Of a DNA stretch of 64,000 bases, positions 25,401-37,800 are shown piece after piece. Position numbers and translations under genes: made by a program. The first letter of the stretch is position 1. Every line of letters begins with the position of its first letter. Source of the stretch: Serinus canaria (Eukaryota > Chordata > Aves > Passeriformes > Fringillidae). Location of the stretch: the NCBI RefSeq assembly GCF_022539315.1, contig NC_066317.1:55961179-56025178 (forward strand). The letters run 5' to 3'. Below the pieces are notes generated by a model. The model was not told the DNA's origin. It did not search any database and saw only the letters and a list, made by a program, of their open reading frames with translations.

Positions 25401-26274
25401 GTTAACTGTTTGGAAAATGCTTTTCAAATCTTTTTATGAAATTTCTTTTTTTTTTTTTTTGGAAAGTGAATGAACTTTGTGTGCACACAGACCATGATGG
25501 GTGCTTTTTTTTTCTCAAAGAGAAAGACGTTTTTTCTTCTGATAAAAAATTGCCAGATGTTTCTGTTTCACTAAATTATTTTCTATAACACATTGCCAAA
25601 GGCTGTGCTATGTACTTATTCTGCTATACAAACTTTATTGCATTATAAAAATAGGTTCAATGCATATATTTATAATGGAAAGTATACGATTTAGGCAGAG
25701 TAGAAACAATTTTTTTAGTTGGTTCTTCTGAAGTGTTTGAGGAACTTTGAACTGATCCCATCTGATTTCAAATGTCAAGAAATCTTTTAAAAATCTAGGC
25801 ACCTTAGGCTTCCAGTGGTGGTTATCTTTCATGTCTAAGTAACAGATTATTTAGATTCCTGCAGGGATTCCTTCTATGCCTACTGTCCTCCAAATGTATG
25901 CAGAAGTTTTATCCTGAAGTTTTATGCAATTCTTATTTCATCAGGAAGTTCTAATTGTCCTGGAAGATGTAAAAACTTTCGTAGCCAAAGTAAAGAAAAA
26001 AAAGAAAAGTCCCTAAAATACAGAAATATAGTTGAAACAAAACTTAAACAGAAAATAATGACTACATTAACGACACTAATTTTTATCTTTTTAAATTTAA
26101 ATGTTTTTCTTCTTTCTTGCACAAAAATTTAAAAAATTTTATTCCAAGGTAGGCAAAGTATTAAATTAGTTCTGTATCTTGCATTCAGGGGCATGTAAGT
26201 CATGCAGCAGCTTAGAAATGATCTCAGATTCCACAGAGAGGAAAAGATAAGGAAGCCTCATACATGGCTTTATG

Positions 26275-26385
26275 GGACTACCTCTGCCAAAGTCAGCTTT
26301 GATAGAAGCAAATCCAATTCTCTCTTAGGTCAATGGGAGCTGGCACTGCTAATGGCAGGGTTTGGTTCTGCCCCTTGGAATAACA
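26275..26385. mobile_element. Possible old sauropsid repeat with tcaatggg core
   Basis: aaatccaattctctcttaggt, split by ggtcaatgggagctgg and followed by gcagggtttggttctgcccc, resembles the same class of ancient repeat as the element near 8.15 kb. It is weaker, with no clear inverted ends. Confidence 0.2.
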
Positions 26386-28602
26386 TTTCCTGTGAAAGTT
26401 CAGAGTACTGATTGTGTTTCCTGTGAAGTTTCCTACAGATACTGGCCCTAAAGGAAGGAATAGGAAAGCTTTGGCTTATGTTGCAATGGTTTTAAGTGAT
26501 GCAAAAGCTAAGTGTAAGACTCATGATGGAGATTGAGGTCTCTTGGTCTTTCCCTGCCCAACTCTATACAACATTTCACTGTTAAAATCTTAGCTGAAAC
26601 CTCCACTCTGAAAACTCAGTTATGCTGCTATATGTATGATATAATGTACACCTTGGTATCTGCCTTTCTTTCTCCCCTTTAGTTTCCTCCCCTCCATCAT
26701 TTCTCCTTTATCATGTTCCCTCTGATGAATCTCTTAAGTATGGATAAAGGGAATGCATTAAATGGCATTAAAGTACAGGAAAAACTCTGTTTTGTTTAAC
26801 TGCCTTGTTTATGGTAATAAAGACATTTAAATAATATCCCCTCTTCAGTTAGATACATGAACCATCCTTAAAAGTAATTAGTGAATTTGTCACTTTTCAC
26901 AAAGGATTTTTTTAAATACCTTCTCTCTGTCTCTTTATCTTCTTTAAAGAGGAAAACTGTTCTCACCTAATGCTGCTCTTTCCCATTAGAGTAGTCTGGA
27001 TTTCTTGGTGCACAACCAGGATGGGATTCTGGTATGTCCCTCAGGGACTGCAAGCTGAAAAGGGAAGACAGTATGAAGAAAAGGGTGGAATAAAATCCAC
27101 GTAAACAAGTGAAGAACAATGATCCCTGAATGAAAAACAAGGTAGAATAGCCTCGGGCAACAGATAACCCAAGCTCCAGCTGACCTTGGCAGCATGATGG
27201 GGTCTCTACAAAAGGACAAAATCCTCCAGCAATTTCATCAGTTTTGCCCCACTTTCAACCTTGCATTTATTATTATTTTACTTTTTTTTTTTTCTCTGCT
27301 CACATATATTTATTGTTTAAATATATTTGCTATGACTAATAGAAGGAAGATCCCTAAGTAAGCTTGAGCTTTCTCAAGTCTCTCAGACTCCTGATGAAAT
27401 TCAGGACCCTTTTTTATTTTGTTTCAAATCTTTTGAGCCAGAGAAAATTAGACACCAGTTCTGCACCAGCAGGGTTGAATTTTGGGCCTAAGAGCAGTCT
27501 TGCTTCTCATTTTGGCATATTTGTAGAGTGTATCTTTTGTCCTTTCTGCTGTGAATGTGGAGTCAAACTAACAGCAGAGGATGGAAAGGCAGCTGTCTTG
27601 AGCACGTCACTTGGCAGTGACCAGACCTTAAGCATGAACAGATTTGTTGAGGCAGCTTTCCCAGCCTATTCAGTACAGGCAACCAATTCTGAGCCTTGTG
27701 TACTGTGAGCTGATGGGGTCTATTAAATATCCTCATATAAAATGTGCCAGGGGCCAGTGTAAGGGAAAGAAAGGAGTATTCACTGAGAGATGTAAGCTAA
27801 AAACTGTCAAGAGTTCTGTGTTGCCAAGAATTTGTTTGTTTGTTTGTGAAGGATGCAGCAATGCATCCTGCTTTAAAATTGTAAGGGCTGCATGGTTTTT
27901 ATATCTTATAAGAATTTTGGCATTTCTTTGGCTATAACAAATGATCATGCTACTGCATCCACAGCTGGTATACATGAATGAAACTCCATATATTCAGCTG
28001 AGAGAGGAAGATTGCTTCGTGGTGTTTTTGCCATCATGTACCCTATGCACCTGTGTTTTAAAGTCACCACATATGAACAAGAGTCAAACACTTGTGAACT
28101 AAGCTGTACAGAATAAAAATGTGTTACCATGGTGTTTTGATGTTTTAGCTGTTTTAAATATTAATATAATTTAAGAGCGTGAATTGCAAATTTTAGTTGA
28201 TAATTTCTACTGTTTGGATAATTTTGTGCATATCTTCACTTGATGCTGATGAACTAATTTCCAATGTGTTTATTTTTAAAGGAAAGTGTCCTATGATTTA
28301 AAAGCACACTAGTAAAAATACTGTTAATTTTTAATGCTGCTGAAAATAAAGGGTGCTCGTATAATTAAAAAGGAAACTTCTTTCATTAGAGTAGATTAAT
28401 AAGTTATTACATGGAACATAATTTGCTGTTTTTAAAAGCAGGAAAAAAAAATTTAGGTCTTCTGATTACACCCATCTTCATCAGATTTTCCTGCAGTGGA
28501 GGTGCAGGGGAAAAAATCTTTGAAAAAATATGATGTTGCTGCATGACCATGAGGTCTCTTCAAGAAATTATTTTTCCTTATTTTTCCTTATTATCCTTAT
28601 CC

Positions 28603-28627
28603 TGTCAACTATCTTCTGTAGTTGACA
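28603..28627. repeat. Short hairpin, 9-bp stem
   Basis: tgtcaacta and tagttgaca pair perfectly around a 7-nt loop, next to two copies of ttatttttcc. Confidence 0.8.
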
Positions 28628-31600
28628 ATTTGGGTTAGGAGCAAAGTTAGAAGTTTGAATGATCAAACAAACAAATGGGAAGAAGCAAGACAGAGGATTT
28701 CAAGGCAAGAATTTGTCTGGGGGTCAGCAGGATGGATTTATTCCCACCCTCCAATCTGACCCATTTTCTTTGCTTGAATTATTTCGTAGTTGTACATGAA
28801 CAGTGATAAAGCACATGTGCTAAATGCCTAGTAGTGTTTTGTCAAAAAGAGGTTCTATTTCAGTAGAAATTCATTATCAATTGCTTTAGTTAGTTTGTAA
28901 ATCTGCTAATAGAGATGCTGAATTCAGAAGTCCTGACAATGCTGCATAAATGTTTACCTGAAATAAGAATAAGGTGTAAAAACACACCAGTCTTCTAGAT
29001 GGAGGAGCAACAAGCATATTTTGGTTTCACCTTCAACTGTTTGACAAAACCAAACCATCCATTCTTCATTTTGTGCCTTGCACAGAGGGAATGACAGAAT
29101 ATTTTACCAATTTCCAAGTATATGATGCTAGTGTTCTAAAAAACTCAAACGTTTTTTTTTCTCCTAGAAACAGTATTTCCTCAGCTTCTAGGATCACAGA
29201 TGTAAAATACTTTGGGAAAAAAAAAAAAACAAAAACCAAAAATACCCACCAAAAATCTCTTAGAAGCCTAGTGTGTGTAGTCAGTCCACACATTACATGC
29301 ATGTTCCTGGGAATTTCTTATTTCCTGGGATTCAGACATCCCTTCCATAAGCTGACTGATAATGAGGCCTGTGCTGGACTCAGCTTAAAAGAGGAAGGGC
29401 TTACTTTTAAAGATGTCTCTGTGCATTTTGGCTGAGGTCTTTGCAGGAGTTGTAAAGAAATTTGGCAGGTGAAATGCAGCAGTCCTTTGAAAAGATGTTT
29501 TCTCATGTTTGAACAGCTCTGGTGGCCACTGCCAAGGAGGGACAACTGCCAGTCACTCCTGAACTCTTCCCAGCCCTTTTTGGGAGAAACTGATGTCATG
29601 ATTCATCTTTGCATGAGACAGTGCTCATGTTTCCCTGCTGTTTTATGCCTCAGCACAGGAGGAGGTTCTTTGTCTTCTCTCCCCTTGGGCTCGCTTCTTG
29701 CAGTCCCATGCAGGGCTGAATACAATCTGGCCTATGGTAGATATTTAGAATCTGTTTGCTTGCTCTTCTACAGCTTTCAAGGCTTGCCAGCAATACTGTG
29801 GGAAGCCTGGAAAAAATTAAAGTGTTATTCTATCCTGAAACTTGTTTCTGCAAAAATGCTATTCTAGGCTTCCATGTTTATTGTTTCTCCATGATTCTCC
29901 ATATGAAATTTGATCTGTTTCAAAAGGGGAAGAAAAAAAGCAACAAAAAACGAAATAAAATTTCTGATTACCTGTCCAGCAGATGACTTCTTTGAGCAGA
30001 CAACCTGAATTCTCTCTCCTCAATCTGAGAATCAGAATCTCTCTGGTGAAGGGAATCAGACCCAGCTGAGAATGGCTCTGCTGTGTTTGAACTTAAAATT
30101 CGTTTAGCTGAAAAAAAATGAAGCAACTTGACAGCAAATTCACAGTGCAGGGTTATTTTTAAATGCTAGTATATTGGCTGGTTCATAGGGAAGGCAGGAC
30201 TGTAAATAGTGGGGCAGGACCTGGGATTCCCTCTGAGAAATATTTTTGTCACCTGCTTTCCAGTGTCATTTATTCAGCCTGCAGAACAACTTCTTGTGTT
30301 TCAAACGCAAGTCACAACCACTTTTCCACTGCATATTCTTACAACAGCCCAAATCACCCCTGTATTAGTCCAGTTGGAGTGAACCTGTGAAGATTTAAAT
30401 ATTTGATCTCTGTAAAACTCAGTGAAGTTCATTGTGGAATTTTTTGAAAGCTTTTGTTGGGAGAAGATGTACATGGTACATAGCTTACCTTTACCTTTGG
30501 GCTGGTGACAGAGAAGTTCTGAAAGGGTCCCTGTGTGATAAACACAGGGAGGCACATCACAGGCCCTGATGTGAACATGACCTGCAAGAATTCTGGATTG
30601 AAAACAGCAGATTTGTTAATGGTCAGATCTTGTAAACTGGTAGTAGCCTTATTCTCATCTGGAAACTGTTTCTGTTTATATTCAAAAAACAAACAAGTAT
30701 GTTCAATCAAACCTTCTTGATCAATGAAAATCAAAGTTCTTCCGATTTACAGAGCCATGAACAAGACACTTTAACCACTTTCCAAGGAGCTAAGAACGTG
30801 GTCATTATCAGTTAGTTTAGGAGTGTAATTATCACCTTAGATATAATTAATAAAGATCAATCCTAAGGGACCACTATTTTTAAAAAAGCTTGGAAAAGCC
30901 AGGAAACTCAGAAGGCAGATATGCAAATCTATCTTTTAATTATAGTTATATCTATAGAGCACCTCTCAGTAGTCACATGTGAGAGGCCAGACAAAAGGAG
31001 GAACTCTGTGCAAGTCCTGGCAGCTGATTCCCCTCTGAGCTGGTGTCATGTCCTGGGTTAGAGGAGCTGCTGGCTCCAGGTGCCTCAGTGTCTGAACACT
31101 GGTGCCTGCTGCCCATCACCAAGAGGGTGAATTGGGCTTCACTCAGTGGGGTAAATTACTGCTCCAGCCTCAGTCCTAGCTGTGAATCCTCTTATTTCTC
31201 TGCATTTCAAACTGGCTTTTCTTCAGTTAGTATGGCTCCTTTTAAATACGGCTACTTTCCCATTTTTGAAAACCAATCATAATTTAAAAAATTGTGGATG
31301 CTTGCAAACAAAGAAAATTGCAGGGGATTATTTGTTGCAGTCATTGCCAGGGCTGGTGTTACAATTACTTCTAGTTTTAAAAGTCCTCTTGACCCATGAC
31401 AAAAAGGATTTTTTAAATTTGATGACAACTGGCAAAATAAAATAATGCACTCTTAAAATAATGTGCAATGAAATTACTACCAAAATCTATCACTAAAATC
31501 TATGCTGTCATTATATCAAAAGCATCAGTAATCACATATTTTGTGCTACATTTTGTTCTCTTTGGTGCTGCAACAGATAAGGTTTTACTAAGGTTGCATA

Positions 31601-31770
31601 ATGTTATCCATGATAGCACCCAGTTTGCAGTTGCTGATAGCTTTGCCAGACTTTAACTGTTTGGCTTCTCTGTGAGGTGAAGCTTTTCACACTGCTTTTC
31701 TTCTTAGTTGAATCTGTTTTGGAAAATTTCAGAAAAAATGATTCAAACATTTCCAGGCATTAGGCAATGG

Positions 31771-31773
<3 letters not shown>

Positions 31774-31813
<40 letters not shown>
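31774..31813. repeat. (TA)n followed by T run
   Basis: About 30 bp of AT dinucleotides leading into nine T residues. Confidence 0.95.
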
Positions 31814-32444
31814 CCACACTGAAATGTCCTGGCAAACCTTGCTCTGAATAGCTGTAGCTTCCCCTCCCTCCCTCCCTCTGCTGCCCATCCTATTGTTTGG
31901 GAATACAAATTTGAAATTTGGCAGGAGGGTGCTCTTTGTCTTATAAAATTCTTATGAAAATCATCACATTGCTAGAACTTAAAAATCTTTGAGAAAGTGT
32001 AATGAAGGCAGGTGGGAGAGTGGAGTCAGCTGAGAAAAGAAATTGTTCTATCTTTGGAAGCATTGGTGGAAAGTAAGGGGGAAAGGGATATGAGCAGAGA
32101 AACAGTTAATTGAGGATGAGACACTGATAAGAATCTGGAAGTCAAAGGGAGTTACAGGATTTAATATTTACTACACAGAAGATCAGGCCTTGGAATCAGC
32201 CTTTTCAGAAGGGAAGATTTGTGGGGAAGAAGGGTCAGATGTCAACTCTCCTGCCACCAGTAGCAGATGGATTGGGAAAGGATAAGTGAGCAAAACTGGG
32301 AAATGACCAAACATTTTTTACTGATATATCAGCTCATCCCAAATGGGAGACTGTGCCTGGAGCACTGCATTCTGGAATTGCCAGTGTATTTTGCCTCTGC
32401 TAATACACCTAATGTGTTTTAAAATTTGTTTATGCTTGTAACTT

Positions 32445-33150
32445 GAAGCCCAGCAGCAATGAATTCTACAGCTTGTGCACTGTACGAAAAATTATTTCCT
32501 TTTACTGGGTATAAACTGTGAGCTAATTTTATTGTGTCCTCAGTTTTTTTGGTAATTTATTTATTACAATGATAATTTTTAGACTGAATAATCATACTCT
32601 AATCACAGAAAGTCCAGAACTTTCATGACTTGCAAACCTCCATTGTACCCATCCCCAGTTACCTTTTTTTCCTGATCTGAAAGCATGTGGTTGGCCTCTT
32701 TTATTACTACATATCATTAAACCAACATTTCCATGGAATTATCCATAATGGTTCAGAGATTTTTGTGCCGCATGATAATAGCTAGGGTCCATTGTGGTTT
32801 AGATCTAATTAGGATTTTTTTCCCTCATATGCATTACTTTGCATTCATCAATACCCTCTGCTGTTTTATTGTTGTTTAGTATTTTAAGCTTCCCACAACT
32901 CTTTGCATTCAGATCAGCTAGCCAGAGTGACTCTCCATGCCTGGTAATTTTTTTCACGTTTTTTCTTTTTTTTTATCCGTCTTCTCTCAAAGTCCTACAA
33001 GACTCTACCTAACATCTCAGGTCCTTGGGAGTTTGGTAGGGAGCTTTCCTCTGTTGCAAAAGCTTCCCAGTTATTTCTGCCCTTTGTTTGCTATCTTTTA
33101 ATGATTTATTAACCAAATCTTAGCCCTCTCTTTATTAAAACTTAGAATAA
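32445..33150 (-). mobile_element. Ancient CR1-like (L3-type) LINE relic, antisense
   Basis: Landmarks on the + strand match the inverse complement of an old amniote CR1-type element: agcaatgaattctacag, ttatttccttttactgg, cctcatatgcattacttt, gcattcatcaataccctctg, cttcccacaactctttgcat, and gctatcttttaatgatt. The match is recognisable in order but poor base by base, with many indels, so this is an old insertion predating modern birds. Edges are approximate. Confidence 0.7.
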
Positions 33151-34639
33151 GATAAAAACTGCCTGCATTTCACAAAAAAGACCCTCGAATTTTGTGTCAT
33201 TCTCTAAAAAATTGTGGATGAACAAAAACACATGCACAGATATATAAATAGATGGACCTATGTATGTAAGATCTTTCTTCTAAGTCTAATTCAGAGTTCC
33301 ATTATTAGTATTATAAGAAAATATCTTTGTCTTTAGGCAGCAGAAGAACCATTGTCCACTCTGGTAAAGAACAATTGCTTGCAAATGATTAGACTTAAAT
33401 GTTGGCAAAATAATACCTAAATACTTAAGACAGCTCTCGTGTTTATAAATCAACACCAGCTGTTCCTGTTTATGCAATACCAATACTTTGTAAACATAAA
33501 AGAATAAAATAGAATCTGATATGACAGCTCATATACCAAGATTCAGCTTTCTGCAAAAACAAATCAGGCCATTAAAACTGTGGGGTTTGTGTCAGATATT
33601 CTAACAAAGCCAGCTAGTCTCATGATAATAAATGTAACCATGTTTCTCTAATGCCTTCAGGCATATGGCAGGTACCTGGAAAGGAGGCTTCCTGAGCTAA
33701 GGCATCAGAGAGGTTTTCTTGCTCTCCCCCTGGAAGGGACTAATAGGAGGAACCCCCCTCTCAGGCAGCACCTGTTAACCATTTCTGAGCCATGTCAGCT
33801 CCAAATTTGCCCTAAGTGCCAAATTCTGATTTCTGTCACACATAAGGGCAGGGATCCTCCAAAGTCAGTGGGGTTTTCTTTAGTTTAATTGTTCTCAGGT
33901 CATCCACAAATCTCTCTTAGGAGTGGGTGTATTGTACATTTGGTATACTCCTCTCTCATAAACTCCAAGTTAAAAGCTTTTGCTTATTTTGTTGATTAGT
34001 TCTCATATGTAGTGAGGATAAGATGTTAGCTAAAACCAGTTCAGTTTGAAAAAAAGTAAGATTTAGTAATCTCACAGCAAGGTGCATGGGCCCCAGAGTG
34101 AAATGAAACCACAGGCTGTGTCCATGTGAAGTGTAGTGTGATAGCCAGGCACCTCAGAGCAGAGTTTCAAACTAGCCCTTAGCCAAGGTGAGCACTAAAC
34201 TCTTGATGGTGTGGTCTTTAGAAAAGGGGAATATTTTCTGGTTTTTTGTGGAAGCTCAGCATCCTATCAGAGCTGGGATTCACCCAGAGAAAACTGTCTA
34301 TCTAAATCTCTGAGGGTATTAAATTTTCTTCTCAAAAAGCAGGCACAGAAATGTGCTCTATTTTTCCTCTTCACTTTGTCTAGGAAAGGTAAGAGGGGAT
34401 GCTTCTTCACCCCTGCTAATGTTTTAATTTTTACTTGGGTTGCCACTTTAGAAGTAAATCATGTGAATGCCCCAACTAACTGGATGTAAGGGCATGTTGC
34501 AAAGCAGTCTTGGTGTGTGTGAACTGGACTTTAAGGTCTCTGACTACTCTTTGCCATTCAGCCCATGAGATTGTTCTCAAGCCCATTGAAATTTAACCTT
34601 TTCTTCCTCCTCCTTTGCCCTACAAAATCCAAATATTGT
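33151..34639. other. Unique intronic sequence between two CR1 relics
   Basis: No gene or repeat recognised. Open frames are short. Confidence 0.6.
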
Positions 34640-34870
34640 GGACATTGGATCAGGTGCAAGACCTTGCATTTGGCTGTGTGGAACCCCTTGTGATTTGTCT
34701 GTGTGGAAGCTCAGCTGCACCATTCAGCTTCACATTGGCTACAAACTCCCTGTGGGTGCCCCTAACGCCCCTGCCTGTGTCAGGGATGGAGACTGAACAG
34801 CCCTGGTCCCAGTGCACACCCCTCAGGGACACTGCTCAGCCCTGGAGACACACTTGGGTGGCCTTCCTAC
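34640..34870 (-). mobile_element. CR1 LINE internal fragment, antisense
   Basis: The + strand shows caggtgcaagaccttgcatt, then a block like ctgcaccattcagctt, then ccctggtcccagtgcaca and cccctcagggacactgct. These occur in this order in the inverse complement of the CR1 reverse-transcriptase C-terminal and 3' region. The spacing after gtggaacccc is shorter than in the consensus, indicating an internal deletion. It is too diverged to read as protein. Confidence 0.75.
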
Positions 34871-37800
34871 CTACCAAGCTTTGTGCAACATCTGGAAACT
34901 GAAGACAAGAAATGCTGAAATCTCAGCTTTCCTGTTTAGAGATTTTTCTGGGACATGATATTTCAGGGGCAGAATCCACTAAATAGAACACATTATTTTG
35001 GAACTCTATTTTTAGCTTCTTTATTTACGACTTGGCAGACGCCTAGTCAGGAGGGGATAACCCTGGCCCTAGTGATAAGTTCTAACAACTACATGTTTAT
35101 GCACCAGTAGGTATCAGGAGGTCAGTCATAAAAACCTGTCAGTTTGTATTACTTCTCTGTTGACTCTCTATCTAAGCATGAAGGAAATGAGAACTGCCAT
35201 CTTTTTCTTCCTACCACTGGGTAGTATGTCATGAATTAGATAAATAAGCTCATTTTTTCTTATATTGGTGCAAAATTCAGTCCCTTTGAGAACTGGAGGA
35301 AAGAACAATTAAATTTCCATCTAGCTATTCAGTTACTGAAGCAGAGATACACCTTTTGCAGGTGAAGGCAATGGAAATGTAGAATACATGCTGCTTCTGG
35401 GCCTTTTCAAAAACACATGGGCAGTACTTTCAGGTGCTTGTGAATCCACTGTTGAATTCTGGTCAGGTGTCCCCTAAGCACATCTGTTTGGATATTAATG
35501 AACTGTTAATTTTTAAGTTACACACAACAGGGAATTGTGAAACTTGCATCACCTTTAATATGTTCAGGTCACTTCCTTTTGATACCAACACTCAAATCAA
35601 AGAAGCTGAATAAGATAAGAGAATATCAGTGATGATCATTGATGCTCCATATGAGAAATTTATACTCTGTTTAACATCCTGCTTCCAAGTGAGCTTCCAG
35701 TTATTTGATATTGATGTCCATGAGAATGCACATACACAATTAAAATATGTAAACCATTCTGTGCTTCTACCCAAAGCACAGCCAGGCTCTGAAGATCATG
35801 CCATTGGCTGAAATTCATCCTTTTGAGGAAGAAAAGAGTTTGGAATACCCTTTCTTCTATTGCTCATGTTTAAATGCATTTCATGACACTCCAACTTCTC
35901 TCTGCAACCATAGCTACAATTAGGTCAGACACCTGTTCTTATAAAAAACCACAATTTATTTTCTATCTAGAGGACCTGAGAGCTTTGATCTCAAGTTATT
36001 TTTTGATAGGACGAGCTGGAGAGTGCAAAGTCTACAGCAGAAGAGTAGAGGACTGAGCTTGAGGAGGACGTAGTTATTCTGAGCTTGTATCAAGAAACCA
36101 GATACTAAAGACTGACAATTTCAGAGACCTGCAATTCTACCTGTGTGCTCCAAGCACCACACCATGCAGAACAGACACTGCTGCATCTCACCTCAGGTAG
36201 ACCCTGTAGGTCAGGAAGGTATCCAGGATTATTTTGATCGTTATCTGGATGGAAAAATATATTTTGATTTTTATAATGAAACACAATGCATAGTAGTTTC
36301 CTTAGAGCTATTTATGATAGCAGTAGTCAAAGTGGAAAAAACTGTAGCTTGTTTCTCTTTATTTTACCATGGGTTTAAGTTACTTTTGAGTTTTTCTCTT
36401 TCAAAATCTAAAACATGGACACTTTGGAAGAACATAAAGGATTACTTGATTAAATCTATGAAGTATACCTGGCAAGTGGACATTTTCTAGGAGTGCAAAA
36501 AGATCTTTTCAAATAGGAAACATAAATTCTTAGAGCAATGGTTTCTTCATACTGTATCACCTTTTCACCCTACATTTCCTAAGGAGACATTTATTATTCC
36601 TGACTGCTGTGCCTATTATCATAGGAACATTGTGGAACACCATGCTTCCTTTTATGTTTGCAAGGCACTGCTGCTGATGGTCTGATAGGTTAGATATTTC
36701 CCTAGGACATTCTTTGTTGTAAGACTCATCATGTACAACATAGGCTGCACTTCTGTTTTCACATCCCATCTTGACCACTGCATTCAGTTGATATCTATAT
36801 CTATCTATATCTATATCATCTATATCTATATCTATATCTATATCATCTATATCTATATCTATATCTAATATATATCTATATCTATATCATCTATATCTAT
36901 ATCTAGGTCTATATCATCTATATCTACATATATCTATATTCATAGCTAAATCTAATCTATATCTATTTCTATATCTATATCTTTATCATCTCTATCATCT
37001 ATATCTATATCAATGTGTATCAAGTCACAAACCATAGGGTCTTTTATCTGCTGCATACTACATAATACAGCTGAAAATATTCAGTATCTCTGCAGTTTCT
37101 AGGCCATGTGCCCTGGGCAGTTTGGTGTCACCTCTTTGACTGATTCTAGTGAGTGTTTGGAATATTGGCAGAGGAATGAGGAGAGCACTGACAGTGTAAT
37201 CCTGCTTGTGGCCCCTTCAGATCAAGGTGCATGAGTATTTGCAGGGAGAGACAGGGAAGCTGCTTTGATTCTGTCCTTGTTCTGCAAGTCTGTTGAGACT
37301 TCAGGATGTGAAGGCCTGTGATTGTCAGCTGCACTGGAGAGGGTTGAATCAAGTCAGAAGGAACTCAGTCCAGACCTGACTCCTGCCAGATGCTGAGCCT
37401 TTCTGAACAAGTACATTTACAGGAGTCTGGACAAGGAACTGCTTGCTTAATTCAAAGTATGTTTGATCCTCAGTGCACTCCTTTGCCCTTGCTGGTATGC
37501 CATGAGATACATGGTGGGCTCTGTGCTGACCTGGCAGTTACTGATGGGCTTCTTGCAGCTTTCAAATCTCACACGTGGAGGTTATAAAAAGTTCACATTA
37601 ATTCTAGAATGTCTCAGGTTAGGGATAACTTGAAATGTGATTTTAAGAAGCAGATGACCTAATCCAGGAGACACTACTACTGAAGCTGAGAGTATCAATA
37701 AAAATGTGTGTCTGTGCATCTGGTTTTAGAAAAAAACTTTACAAATCAGAAAGTAGAACTAAGAGAGGAAGAGGGGAGAAAAAAAGAGTAAATAATTTTG

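Larger units (their letters stand above)
14426..32444. other. Long repeat-poor intronic stretch
   Basis: About 18 kb contain only short simple repeats, small hairpins and one doubtful old repeat. Open frames up to 132 codons (for example 29469-29867) show no recognisable protein. Such a repeat-poor stretch inside a developmental-regulator gene is a natural place for conserved non-coding enhancers, but that cannot be judged from one sequence. Confidence 0.6.

Noticed and set aside
29688..29705. U6-like start gggctcgcttcttgcag
   Set aside because: Only the first dozen bases resemble U6 snRNA; the following conserved sequence is absent.
36790..37014. Possible CRISPR-like array
   Set aside because: The spacing comes from degenerate hexamers with no unique spacers, and the host is a vertebrate.
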